Source: CAZEAP01 sp964510315
Lineage (GTDB): Bacteria > Planctomycetota > Brocadiia > SM23-32
Assembly: GCA_964510315.1 (NCBI GenBank)
Contig: CAZEAP010000018.1
Span: forward strand, 1 to 64,000
DNA length: 64,000 nt
Direction of reading: 5' to 3'
In this document: positions 44,960 to 53,669 of the stretch, piece by piece
How positions within the stretch are numbered: position 1 is the stretch's first letter
Layout of the letters: each line of letters starts with the position of its first letter
Made by a program: the position numbers and the translations under genes
Notes under the pieces: generated by a model
Databases searched by the model: none
Told to the model about the DNA's origin: nothing
Seen by the model: only the letters and a program-made list of their open reading frames with translations

Positions 44960-45130
44960 CTACACGGGAACCGAAACGCGAGCCCGTGGGGCGGACCCGA
45001 CCTCACGGTTCTGGCCGGAGCGCCGTACCCGCTCCCCGTCGAATTCATCGCAGCAGTAGACGTCCTTCCGTCCCCCGCGATACGTGCATTTCTCCCGGCG
45101 CGCGCACGCTTTGCACAGCTTATATCTCAT
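44960..45130 (-). CDS. 56-residue Cys-rich protein after glutamate synthase-like gene
   Basis: A short frame with a perfect AAGGAGGG eight bases before ATG 45130, 25 bases after the upstream gene's stop. The N-terminal half is MRYKLCKACARREKCTYRGG followed by VYCCDEFDG. The five cysteines in a CxxC...C...CC arrangement suggest a zinc or Fe-S knuckle. The C-terminal half is Arg-rich and poorly ordered. It is almost certainly co-transcribed with the glutamate synthase-like gene. No family is recognised; a role as electron carrier or metal donor to that enzyme is inference. Confidence 0.75.
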   Translation of the reverse strand: MRYKLCKACARREKCTYRGGRKDVYCCDEFDGERVRRSGQNREVGSAPRARVSVPV

Positions 45131-45155
45131 CGTTTTCCCTCCTTGAAGGAGCCGG

Positions 45156-46748
45156 TCAACCGGCGATGATACGCTCGGCTTCCTCCCGGTAAGCGTCCAT
45201 CACGTAAGGGATTCCGCAGATACTGGCGGCTTCTTCGGTGAGGCACATCAGGTCTTTGCGGCTGATGGCGTCCACGGCGAAATTCCGGCTGCCCGCCATG
45301 AGCTGCTGCAGCCCCACGCGCAGCTTTTCCACGAATGAGTACAGCGCCACCGCGCCCAGGGGCATCTCCTCGGCCGTCTGCCGACCGTACTTCTCGACCA
45401 GCTCCTCGTAGTGGACGAAGATCTCTTCTTTGGTGTGGCCGAACTTGCTGACGGTCTTCGGCAGCTTGCCGGTCTCCAGCCAGTGGGCGGCGTTCTTCCC
45501 CACCATGCCGGGGATCATCAGGGCGCGGCCCATGCAGACGGCCTTCGTGTAGGGAGCGCCCATCGCGAGGACCTTGAAGATGTGGTCCTCGGTGGAGAAG
45601 CCGCCGGCCATGGCGATGTCGGGCACGTAGGCGCCCTGCTCGTCCAGCTTCTTGCACAGCTCATAGGTCATGCTCTGAAGGTAGAACGTCGGCACGCCCC
45701 ACTCGTTCATCATTCGCCAGGGGCTCATGCCGGTTCCCCCCGGCGCGCCGTCGATGGTGACCAGGTCCAGCCGCGCATCGGATGCCCACCTCAGGGCCAT
45801 GGCCAGCTCGCGCATCGGGTAGGCTCCGGTCTTCAGGGTGACGCGACGGGCGCCGAGGTCGCGGATGCGCTGCACTTCCTCGTGAAAACTTTCCTCGTCG
45901 ACGAAGCCCAGCCGGGAATGGCGTTCGAAGTGCTTCAGGGCGCCGTCCCGGAAGGCGGCCTGTTCGCCGGGGTCGGCGGGATCCGGGGTGACCAGGTAGC
46001 CGCGGCCCTGCAGTTCCAGGGCGCGGTCGACGGTTTCCACCTGAATCTCGCCGCCGATACACTTCGCGCCCTGGCCCCACTTCAGCTCGACGCTCTCCAC
46101 CCCGAGTTCCTGCACGGCGTATTCGGCAACGCCGAAACGCGTATCCTCCACGTTGAGCTGGACGATCAGGTCGCCGTAGCCCTCGTGCCATCTTCGGTAT
46201 TGCTCGACCCGGCGGTCCATCTCCGGGCACTTCACGATCTTGCCGTCCGAACCGAATTCGGCCTCGGCGTCCACTCCGCAGACGTTCTCGCCGCACACCA
46301 GCGTGATCCCCGCAATGCCGGCGCCGGCCGCGAAGTGTTCCCAGTTCTTCCGGGCGATCTCGGTTGAGCCCAGCGCCCCGGTGAAGACCGGAACGCGCAT
46401 AGTCACCTCATCGGTGTCGCCGTAGGTCGTTTCGGTGTCGACCTCGGGGAACAGCGTATTGTCCGGACCGGCAGTCACCTCCTCTCCCAGCCCCTCTGCG
46501 CCCAGGGCATAGCCGCAGACGTTCAGGTGGGAGTAGTCCACCGGGTAGTCCTTGTCGGCCCCGGCTGTCATGCTTCCGAAGGGACCGGGATACAGCAGTT
46601 CGCGTCCACGGAAGGACGCTTTCCATGCCTCGCAGTTTCCGGTGCATCCATCGATGCAGCGCGAGCATACGCCGCTGGCCGGCGTCACGTCGCGCGACCG
46701 ATTTCTTGTTTGAGTAGCTTCATCGGCATTGGGGCGCTGGAGCGTCAT
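45156..46748 (-). CDS. FMN-binding glutamate synthase-family protein
   Basis: 530-residue protein related to the FMN/Fe-S synthase domain of glutamate synthase (archaeal-type GltB core). An N-terminal Cys cluster CSRCIDGCTGNCEAWK may hold an extra Fe-S centre. The barrel shows PVFTGALGSTEIARKNWEHF, VESVELKWGQGAKCIGGEIQ, the FMN-phosphate region LVTIDGAPGGTGMSPW and IAMAGGFSTEDH. The amidotransferase domain is absent, so ammonia or another donor is expected. The start follows GAGGAGGAG. A -24/-12 promoter lies about 125 bases upstream. True substrate uncertain; many relatives are uncharacterised. Confidence 0.85.
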   Translation of the reverse strand: MTLQRPNADEATQTRNRSRDVTPASGVCSRCIDGCTGNCEAWKASFRGRELLYPGPFGSMTAGADKDYPVDYSHLNVCGYALGAEGLGEEVTAGPDNTLFPEVDTETTYGDTDEVTMRVPVFTGALGSTEIARKNWEHFAAGAGIAGITLVCGENVCGVDAEAEFGSDGKIVKCPEMDRRVEQYRRWHEGYGDLIVQLNVEDTRFGVAEYAVQELGVESVELKWGQGAKCIGGEIQVETVDRALELQGRGYLVTPDPADPGEQAAFRDGALKHFERHSRLGFVDEESFHEEVQRIRDLGARRVTLKTGAYPMRELAMALRWASDARLDLVTIDGAPGGTGMSPWRMMNEWGVPTFYLQSMTYELCKKLDEQGAYVPDIAMAGGFSTEDHIFKVLAMGAPYTKAVCMGRALMIPGMVGKNAAHWLETGKLPKTVSKFGHTKEEIFVHYEELVEKYGRQTAEEMPLGAVALYSFVEKLRVGLQQLMAGSRNFAVDAISRKDLMCLTEEAASICGIPYVMDAYREEAERIIAG

Positions 46749-46872
46749 CCGAACTCCTCCTCTCCTCTAAGGAGCCTTGCCCATTCTCAAGTCGCTGTGC
46801 TCGGCGTCCGAACGTGACCGACCCTTCGGCCCGTGCACACCCAGAGCATACCGACGGTCCGCGGAATACAGA

Positions 46873-46888
46873 CGCAAGGGCAATGCCA
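46873..46888 (-). promoter_or_regulatory. Sigma-54 (-24/-12) promoter
   Basis: Minus-strand sequence TGGCATTGCCCTTGCG matches the TGGCAC-N5-TTGC consensus with a single change at the sixth base and correct GG-to-GC spacing. The predicted start is near 46862, leaving a leader of about 115 bases to the glutamate synthase-like gene. An AGACGTCT palindrome (46912-46919) lies upstream and is a possible activator site. The gene for a sigma-54 activator sits immediately upstream. Confidence 0.75.
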
Positions 46889-47088
46889 AAGCCTTCCCAC
46901 TCCGGACGACGAGACGTCTTCTCTCTCGCAAGGTCCTTCTGAGCAAGCACTTACACTTTTAGCATGTCGAAGTGAGGAGGAACCGCGGCCCGGCCGAGCG
47001 TGCTCAGTCGCTGCACAGTGCGCACTATCTGCACACACGCCTCGGCGGTGGTCGGCGACTCGCCGGACGGACGGACGCAAGGCTGGAA

Positions 47089-49407
47089 TCAGTCGAGGGA
47101 GTACTGTTCGATCTTGCGGCGGAGGGTGTTGCGGCTGACGCCCAGCTCCCGGGCGGTGCGGGTCTGCACGCCGTCATTGGCCTCCAGCGCTTCGGCCACG
47201 AGGGCTTTCTCCACGCGGGACATCACCCGGTCGTAGAGGTCGGTCTGGAGGCCGCGCGATCTTTCGCGCATTTCCCGGACCAGCCGCCCGATCACCTCGT
47301 CGGGCGGGCCGATGGACTTCGGCGGAGCCTCTTTCTCCAGGTAGCTCCGGATGCTGACGGGCATAAGGTCCATGGAGATACCGCCTTCCTGGCTGAGCAC
47401 GACCGCCCTTTCGATGCAGCTTTCCAGCTCCCGCACGTTACCCGGCCAGGGGTAGGCGGTGAGCGCCTCGAGGGCTTCCCGGGAAACGGCGGTGGCTTCC
47501 TTGCCGTACTGCCGGCCGTACTTGTCCAGGAAATGCTCCACCAGGAAGGGGATGTCCTCCCGGCGCTCCCGAAGCGGGGGAATGAAGATGGGTATAACAT
47601 TGAGGCGGTAGTAGAGGTCCTCCCGGAACTCACCTTCCTCCATCAGTTGTTCCAGGTCCTGGTTGGTGGCGGCCACGACACGGACGTCCACCTCTATGGT
47701 CCGGTTGCCGCCGACCCGCTCGAACTGCCTTTCCTGGAGGACGCGGAGGAGCTTGACCTGCAGCTTCTCACTCATCGAGCCGACCTCGTCCAGGAAGACG
47801 GTGCCCCCGTCGGCCAGTTCGAACCTGCCCTTGCGGTCGGCGACGGCCCCCGTGAAGGCCCCCTTGACGTGCCCGAAAAGCTCGCTCTCCAGCAGCCCCT
47901 CGGCCAGGGCGGCGCAGTTCACCTTAACGAACGGCCCTTCGGAACGGGAGCTGTTATAGTGCAGCACACCGGCGATCAGTTCCTTGCCGGTGCCGGTCTC
48001 GCCCCGGATCAGCACCGTGGCGTTGCTGTCGGCCACCCCGGAGGCGGTCGCCACCACGTCCTGCATCGGTCCGCTGGCCGCCACGATGTTGCCGAACTTG
48101 TACTTTCGGCGCAGGTCCTTGCGCAGGCGGAGGTTCTCCGCCACCAGCTCGTCGCGCTGGACCATGACCTGCCGGTTGATCTTGATGGCCTGGGAGACGA
48201 GGGACGCGATGATCTCCAGCAGCCGCTTATCCCTGGCCAGGGTCTCGGGCCCGGCGTATTCACGGTCGACGCTCATGGCGCCTACCGTTTCGTCGTCGAC
48301 CTTCAGCGGCACGCAGACGAAGGAGACTTTTCCCTCCTTCTTTTCGCGGGACCGGGCGCCGGTCCGGTCGAGGAACCGCGGGTCCTCGGTGATGTCGGCG
48401 ACCGCCACGGGCCGGCCCTCCTGGACCACCTGGCCGGTGACCCCCTCCCCGATCTCGTACTCTCCCCGGGCCTTTTCGCTCTCGTCCAGGCCGTGCGCCG
48501 CGGCGATTCTCAGCCTGCCGGTGGCTCGGTCCAGCAGCACCAGCGTGCCCCGTTTCATCTTCAGCTCCCGGGCCAGGATACCCATTGTCTGCTCGAAGAC
48601 CTTCTCCAGGTGGAGCGCGCTTCCCACGGCCTCGCTGACGTCCCTGAGCACGGCGATCTCCATCTCCTCGCGCGACTCGGGGGCGAACCGAACCCGCCCC
48701 CCACTGATGCGCAACCGCTGAGGGATGCCGATCTTGGAGGATCGGCGGCCTTCGGCCTTCCGCAGAGTAAAAGTGGGGTGGCCGTCCACCATGGTCAGCT
48801 CGATGACGACCTGGGTCACGTGCCGCAGCCCGGCCAGGAACTGCTCCGAATGTGCCTGCTTCTCCAACACCCAGTATGCCAGCGTACCCAGGTCATAGAG
48901 CCGGGGACATACGCAGGTGAAGAAGTTAAGGGCCTCCTGCTGATCGCCCCACAGTTCGGCCATGCCGGTCAGGCTGTCGAAGACGTAGAACGCCTTCCGG
49001 TCCAGCTCGTCCTCCAGCCCTTCCAGCGCCCCCAGCACCTTGCCCGGGTCGCGGGCCTGGGCGACGCGCACCGCCCTTGCGGGGTCCGAGCGCCTGCCCT
49101 CTTCCGCATAGAAATCGCTGAAGACCCGGTCGCTGTTGCCTTTACCCGACGTGAAGCAGTCCACCAGCACGAAATTGCCCTCCTTCAGATCCTCGCGGTA
49201 CTTCCGCAGGATTGCCTGGGGGGAGCGGTTGAAGCTGACGAAAACCATCGTTCCGTGCTCGGCCACCGCCCGGGCGTAGCGACTGATGAACATGTCCACC
49301 GGTCCGCCGGAGTCCACCTCCCAGACGACGTTGTCACCGCCCTGAAGGCCTCCCAGCAGCTTGTCCACCGTCGCCACGCCGCTGCTCAGCGCGCTCTCTT
49401 CGCTCAT
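47089..49407 (-). CDS. Sigma-54 activator with KaiC-like and GAF domains
   Basis: 772 residues in four parts. Residues 1-240 resemble the KaiC/RAD55 RecA-like fold (SGVATVDKLLGGLQGG, FVSFNRSP, VFDSLTGMAELWG), but the P-loop reads EVDSGGPVD without GKT, so ATP binding is probably lost. A GAF domain follows (about 255-415; VTGQVVQEGRPVAVADI). The AAA+ sigma-54 domain has GETGTGKE, GAFTGA and GGTVFLDEVG. The last 45 residues are a Fis-type helix-turn-helix (TARELGVSRNTLRRKI). It is like NifA in layout with an added N-terminal module. Likely target: the -24/-12 promoter downstream of its own stop codon. Confidence 0.9.
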   Translation of the reverse strand: MSEESALSSGVATVDKLLGGLQGGDNVVWEVDSGGPVDMFISRYARAVAEHGTMVFVSFNRSPQAILRKYREDLKEGNFVLVDCFTSGKGNSDRVFSDFYAEEGRRSDPARAVRVAQARDPGKVLGALEGLEDELDRKAFYVFDSLTGMAELWGDQQEALNFFTCVCPRLYDLGTLAYWVLEKQAHSEQFLAGLRHVTQVVIELTMVDGHPTFTLRKAEGRRSSKIGIPQRLRISGGRVRFAPESREEMEIAVLRDVSEAVGSALHLEKVFEQTMGILARELKMKRGTLVLLDRATGRLRIAAAHGLDESEKARGEYEIGEGVTGQVVQEGRPVAVADITEDPRFLDRTGARSREKKEGKVSFVCVPLKVDDETVGAMSVDREYAGPETLARDKRLLEIIASLVSQAIKINRQVMVQRDELVAENLRLRKDLRRKYKFGNIVAASGPMQDVVATASGVADSNATVLIRGETGTGKELIAGVLHYNSSRSEGPFVKVNCAALAEGLLESELFGHVKGAFTGAVADRKGRFELADGGTVFLDEVGSMSEKLQVKLLRVLQERQFERVGGNRTIEVDVRVVAATNQDLEQLMEEGEFREDLYYRLNVIPIFIPPLRERREDIPFLVEHFLDKYGRQYGKEATAVSREALEALTAYPWPGNVRELESCIERAVVLSQEGGISMDLMPVSIRSYLEKEAPPKSIGPPDEVIGRLVREMRERSRGLQTDLYDRVMSRVEKALVAEALEANDGVQTRTARELGVSRNTLRRKIEQYSLD

Positions 49408-49658
49408 CTGACCCGCCTCCGGCCGCTTGTGTTCACTTTGTCTGTTCAGTATCTTACCAGGGGTTCACCGACGGCACAAGCAGCGGCGAAAAATCCCCCC
49501 GAGCCCGGTTCCCGGCTCCGGCGCGCCGCGGCCGGCGCATCTTGAAAGCAAGGACCGGGCGGCCAAAGCCATCAACGGCAGGTCGCACGCCGAGGGCGTA
49601 GGAGGCGCCAACTACGAGTACGCCGGTCGGCAACGGGAGCCGGACCGTGCCCTACAGC
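49408..49658. other. Intergenic between purF and the activator gene
   Basis: About 250 bases that should hold the activator's promoter. No match to a named element was found. Confidence 0.5.
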
Positions 49659-51074
49659 TTAGGAAGGTTGAGACTCCAGTGCGTGTTTCCCCATGCCCTC
49701 CTCCACCGGGACGGGGTAGTCCTCGGTGAAGCAGGCCAGGCAGTACTGGTCGGCGGGCTCCGGGAGGGCGTCCACCAGGCCTTCGACGGTCTGGTAGCCC
49801 AGGCTGTCGACCCCAATGAACTCCCCTATCTCCTCGACCGAGCGCTCAGCGGCGATCAGTTCGTCGGCGTGCTGGAAGTCAATCCCGTAGTAGCAGGGAT
49901 GGCGGATGGGCGGCGAGCTGATGCGCAGGTGCACCTCCTTCGCCCCGGCTTCCCTCAGTGAGGCAACCCGCGCCCGGCACGTGGTGCCCCGCACGATCGA
50001 GTCGTCCACCACGATGAGACGACGGCCCGCAACGGCGTCCGATATGACGTTCAGCTTTACCTTCACCTCGCCGCCCCGAGCCCCCGCCGCGGGCATGATG
50101 AACGTGCGCCCGACGTAGTGATTGCGGACGAACCCCATGTCCAGGGGGATGCCCGCCTCCCGGGAGTAGCCGAGGGCGGCCGAGTTGCCCGAGTCGGGGA
50201 TGGGCATCACGCTGTCGGCCTCTCTGGGATGGGAAGCCGCCAGGTTGGCCCCCAGGCGAAGGCGAACGTTGTGCACGACCTCGCCGAAGACCCGGCTGTC
50301 GGGACGGGCGAAGTATATGTACTCAAAAACGCAGAACGCATGTCTTTCGCACGCGCTGATCCGGGTGGAGTGCAGCCCGTCGGTGTCGATCTTGATGATC
50401 TCGCCCGGCCGGACATCGCGCACGTAGTCGGCCTCCAACAGGTCGAGTGCGCAGGTCTCGCTGGCCACCACCCAGCCCTCATCACGACGTCCCAGACAGA
50501 GCGGTCGGAAGCCGAACGGGTCGCGGGCGGCGACCAGGCTGTCGGCGGTCATCAGCAGCACGGAGTAGGCCCCGCGCACCCGCCGCAGGGCGGAGGCCAG
50601 CGGGTCGGGGCGGCCGGCGTTCTCCGGATCGGCCAGCAGGTGGACGAACAGTTCGCTGTCGGTGGAGGTCTGGAAGATCGAGCCCCTGGCCTCGTAGGAC
50701 GCCCGGAGGGTTCGGGCGTTGGTGAGGTTGCCGTTGTGGGCGACGGCCACGATGCCCCGGGAGTACTCGATCACCAGCGGCTGAATATTCTGGACCCGGC
50801 CGGAGCCGGTGGTGGAATATCGCACGTGGCCGACCGCCAGATGCCCGGGCAGTTCCTCCAGATCAGCCGGCGCGACTGCTTCCGAAAGAAGCCCCAGGCC
50901 CTTTTTGCTTTGTATACGGGAGCCGTCGGCGGCGATGATCCCCGCGGATTCCTGTCCCCGATGCTGCAGTGAGTACAGCCCGAGATAAACCATTCGGGCC
51001 GCCTCAGCCGGTCCGTAGACTCCGACGATGCCGCAGTTTTCCCGGGGCCCTCCCGGTTGGTGCCCGTTGACCAC
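49659..51074 (-). CDS. purF: Amidophosphoribosyltransferase
   Basis: 471 residues. First committed step of purine synthesis (PRPP plus glutamine to phosphoribosylamine). The N-terminal nucleophile Cys14 (ENCGIVGVYG) is exposed after removal of a 13-residue propeptide. The PRPP loop is RLIVVDDSIVRGTT. Cysteines in CERHAFCVFEY, HPCYYGIDF and QYCLACFTEDYP are those of the Bacillus-type enzyme with a 4Fe-4S cluster. GTG start after AAGGGGGG. It follows dapF by 28 bases and is probably co-transcribed. Confidence 0.96.
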   Translation of the reverse strand: MVNGHQPGGPRENCGIVGVYGPAEAARMVYLGLYSLQHRGQESAGIIAADGSRIQSKKGLGLLSEAVAPADLEELPGHLAVGHVRYSTTGSGRVQNIQPLVIEYSRGIVAVAHNGNLTNARTLRASYEARGSIFQTSTDSELFVHLLADPENAGRPDPLASALRRVRGAYSVLLMTADSLVAARDPFGFRPLCLGRRDEGWVVASETCALDLLEADYVRDVRPGEIIKIDTDGLHSTRISACERHAFCVFEYIYFARPDSRVFGEVVHNVRLRLGANLAASHPREADSVMPIPDSGNSAALGYSREAGIPLDMGFVRNHYVGRTFIMPAAGARGGEVKVKLNVISDAVAGRRLIVVDDSIVRGTTCRARVASLREAGAKEVHLRISSPPIRHPCYYGIDFQHADELIAAERSVEEIGEFIGVDSLGYQTVEGLVDALPEPADQYCLACFTEDYPVPVEEGMGKHALESQPS

Positions 51075-51102
51075 GGTTCCCCCCTTCAGGTGCGTCGAAT
51101 CC

Positions 51103-51903
51103 TCAGAGCAACGTGCCTTCGTAGATGAACTCGGCCTCCCCGCACAGCCGCACGTCCACGGCCCTCCCGGCTTCCATGCGGAAATCTATGGTAAGCTCTC
51201 CACCGCGGGTCTCAACCCGGACCGGAGGCGCCTTGAGCAGGCCGCGCTCGCAGGCAACCACGGCGGAAGCGATGGCACCGGTGCCGCACGCCATCGTTTC
51301 GTCCTCCACCCCCCTTTCGTAGGTTCTCAGCCGGAGCTGGTTCCCGCCGGCGTGCTCGACGAAATCCACGTTCGTCCCGCGCGGCTGGAATGTTTCATGG
51401 TGCCTCACCGCCCGTCCCACCAGCACCACCGGGGCTGCGTCCAGATCGTTGGTGAAGATGATGGCATGGGGCACGCCAGCCTCGATGGGATGCACCTTCC
51501 AGGCCGTCCCCTCCGCCTGCAGAGCCAGCTCCTCGCCCACCGGTCCGGCGTCATTCAGGCCGATGCAGACTCTCTCGTCCTCGACTTCGGCGCTTACCAC
51601 GCCGGCCATGGTTTCCATCCGCATTGAGGACGGAGCTATCTGGCGGGCGCAGGCCAGGCGAGCGGCGCAGCGGGCGCCGTTGCCACACATCTGCGGCTCC
51701 GACCCGTCGGCGTTGATAATCCTCATGCGGAAGTCGGCCTTCTCGCTCGGTTCGATCAGCAGCAGGCCGTCCGCCCCGACCGCCGTGCGCCGGGGGCAGT
51801 TGGCACGGGCGAACTCGGCGGGTTGCTCGACGACGCCCCGGCGATTGTCCACGACGATGAAGTCGTTGCCCGAACCGCTCATCTTTACGAACTCTACACT
51901 CAT
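51103..51903 (-). CDS. dapF: Diaminopimelate epimerase
   Basis: 266 residues. Interconverts LL- and meso-diaminopimelate for lysine and peptidoglycan. The two catalytic cysteines are in PQMCGNGARCAAR and TMACGTGAIAS. The opening KMSGSGNDFIVVDN is the family start. It implies meso-DAP peptidoglycan. First gene of a dapF-purF pair; GGGGAGACCGAG precedes the ATG. Confidence 0.97.
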   Translation of the reverse strand: MSVEFVKMSGSGNDFIVVDNRRGVVEQPAEFARANCPRRTAVGADGLLLIEPSEKADFRMRIINADGSEPQMCGNGARCAARLACARQIAPSSMRMETMAGVVSAEVEDERVCIGLNDAGPVGEELALQAEGTAWKVHPIEAGVPHAIIFTNDLDAAPVVLVGRAVRHHETFQPRGTNVDFVEHAGGNQLRLRTYERGVEDETMACGTGAIASAVVACERGLLKAPPVRVETRGGELTIDFRMEAGRAVDVRLCGEAEFIYEGTLL

Positions 51904-51995
51904 CTCGGTCTCCCCTTGTCTGTGACTCCTTCCAGCCTACGAGAGCCGCTTCGGGCCGTCAAAAGCACGGTCTGCTTCCCCGAGGTACAGAGAAG

Positions 51996-52031
51996 CGCCC
52001 GCGGCCGGCTGCGACCCGGTGTCCGCGGGCG
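51996..52031 (-). terminator. Hairpin after glutamate dehydrogenase gene
   Basis: CGCCCGCGG (51996-52004) and CCGCGGGCG (52023-52031) form a 9-bp stem with an 18-base loop, 12 bases beyond the stop on the minus strand. Only a weak pyrimidine run (CTTCTCT) follows. Confidence 0.5.
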
Positions 52032-52043
52032 TGGAACGAGTCT

Positions 52044-53291
52044 TCAGACCCAACCGCGCAGCTTCATCGCTTCGGCTACCCGCCGCACTGCCACCACGTA
52101 GGCGGCCTTGCGCATGTCGATGTCCCGTTCCCGGGAGGTGTGCAGGACCGAGTGGTAGGCGGTGGTCATCTTCTCGTCCAGTCGCTCGTGGACTTCTCTT
52201 TCGCTCCAGTAGTACATGTAGAAATTCTGGACCATCTCGAAATAAGAGACGGTCACTCCGCCGGCGTTGCAGAGGAAATCCGGAAGCACGTGGACGTCGT
52301 TCTCGTAGAGTATCCCGTCGGCCTCGGGAGTGGTGGGCCCGTTGGCCAGTTCGGCGACGATCTTCGCCTTGACCTTTGGGGCATTCTCGCCGGTGATTAC
52401 GTTCTCCAGAGCGGCAGGGATCAGCACATCGACGTCCAGTTCCAGCAGATCTTCGTTGGAGAGGCGATCGGAGCCGGGAAAGCCCACGACCGAAGAGGTC
52501 TGCCGCTTGTGCTCGGCCACCTCGTCGGGGTCGAGGCCACTGCTCTGGACGATGCCGCCCTGGCTGTCGCTGACGGCCACGATGTTGCACCCGTACAGGG
52601 AGTCGCCGAGAAGTGCAGCGTAATAGCCGGCGTTCCCGTAGCCCTGTATGGCGACGTTGGCCCCTCTGAGGTCCACTCCGCAGTGGTCGGCGGCCTCGCG
52701 GATAACGAACCAGCCTCCGCGGGCTGTGGCGTCCCCCCGCCCCGCCGATCCGCCCACCGGCAAGGGCTTCCCGGTGATGACGCCGAACTGGTTTTCCTGC
52801 CGGATCGTGCTGTATTCGTCCATCATCCACGCCATCACCTGGGGGTTGGTGTAGACATCGGGCGCAGGAATATCGGTCCGGGGTCCGATGAACCGGGCGA
52901 TGGCCCGGATGTAAGCCCGGCTGACCCGTTCCAGCTCACCGTCGGACATCTCCTTCGGGTTGCAGATGACCCCGCCCTTGCCGCCGCCGAGGGGCACGTC
53001 CACGACGGCGCACTTCCAGGTCATCCAGGCGGCCAACGCCTGGACCGTCTCGACGGTCTCGTCGGGGTGGAAACGGATGCCGCCCTTTGTGGGCCCCCGG
53101 GCGTCGTTGTACTGCACTCGGAAGCCTTCAAAGACGCGCACACTGCCGTCGTCCATCCGCACGGGCAGCGTAACCCGGATGTCGCGCATCGGAGAGCGGA
53201 GCATCTGGTGAATGCTCGGCTCCAGTTCCAGAATCTCGGCACACCCATCGACCTGCTGCTGCACTACCGCAAACGGGTTAAACTCTGCCAT
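52044..53291 (-). CDS. gdhA: Glutamate dehydrogenase (Glu/Leu/Phe/Val family)
   Basis: About 415 residues. Reversible oxidative deamination of glutamate (or a branched amino acid) with NAD(P). Seen: GIRFHPDETVETVQALA, the catalytic Lys in VPLGGGKGGVICNP, DIPAPDVYTNPQVMAWM, and the nucleotide-binding NVAIQGYGNAGYYAA. The start MAEFNPFAVV at 53291 is chosen by family length; the frame is open 53 codons upstream across the intergenic region. It lies near purF, dapF and the glutamate-synthase-like unit, so nitrogen handling is concentrated here. Confidence 0.93.
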   Translation of the reverse strand: MAEFNPFAVVQQQVDGCAEILELEPSIHQMLRSPMRDIRVTLPVRMDDGSVRVFEGFRVQYNDARGPTKGGIRFHPDETVETVQALAAWMTWKCAVVDVPLGGGKGGVICNPKEMSDGELERVSRAYIRAIARFIGPRTDIPAPDVYTNPQVMAWMMDEYSTIRQENQFGVITGKPLPVGGSAGRGDATARGGWFVIREAADHCGVDLRGANVAIQGYGNAGYYAALLGDSLYGCNIVAVSDSQGGIVQSSGLDPDEVAEHKRQTSSVVGFPGSDRLSNEDLLELDVDVLIPAALENVITGENAPKVKAKIVAELANGPTTPEADGILYENDVHVLPDFLCNAGGVTVSYFEMVQNFYMYYWSEREVHERLDEKMTTAYHSVLHTSRERDIDMRKAAYVVAVRRVAEAMKLRGWV

Positions 53292-53601
53292 CCTCTTGCT
53301 CCATCGCTGGGGGCGCTGTACCTGCCAACCCGGCAGGCCGGCTGTAACTCGTGGATGGGGCGACCCGGCAGCTTCGGCGAGAGACCGAATCAAAGACCGC
53401 GGCCGCAGTTTGAACGGCGGGACTATAGCATCATCGCGGCTGCCTGGCAAGAGGAAAGGCAGCCTCGTGCTTGCGGCCCGACCGGCAGATTCTCCCCCGC
53501 TGGCCGGGGCGGATCGACGCTCACAAGCCCTCTGGTGGCCAGCGATCGGGACAAGTCCTGGAGTGCCGGGACAGATGGATAAGGCCGCCCCCTCCGAAAC
53601 T

Positions 53602-53630
53602 TTGACGCAGCGAGGCGCTAAGATTAGAAT
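53602..53630 (+). promoter_or_regulatory. Promoter of the MoxR-DUF58-transglutaminase operon
   Basis: TTGACG (53602-53607), 17-base spacer, TAGAAT (53625-53630). The region 53292-53669 is the divergent intergenic space with the glutamate dehydrogenase gene; nothing else was recognised in it. Confidence 0.75.
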
Positions 53631-53669
53631 GGAAAGTAAGGTATGGAACGCGCCCGTGAGGAGCTACAC

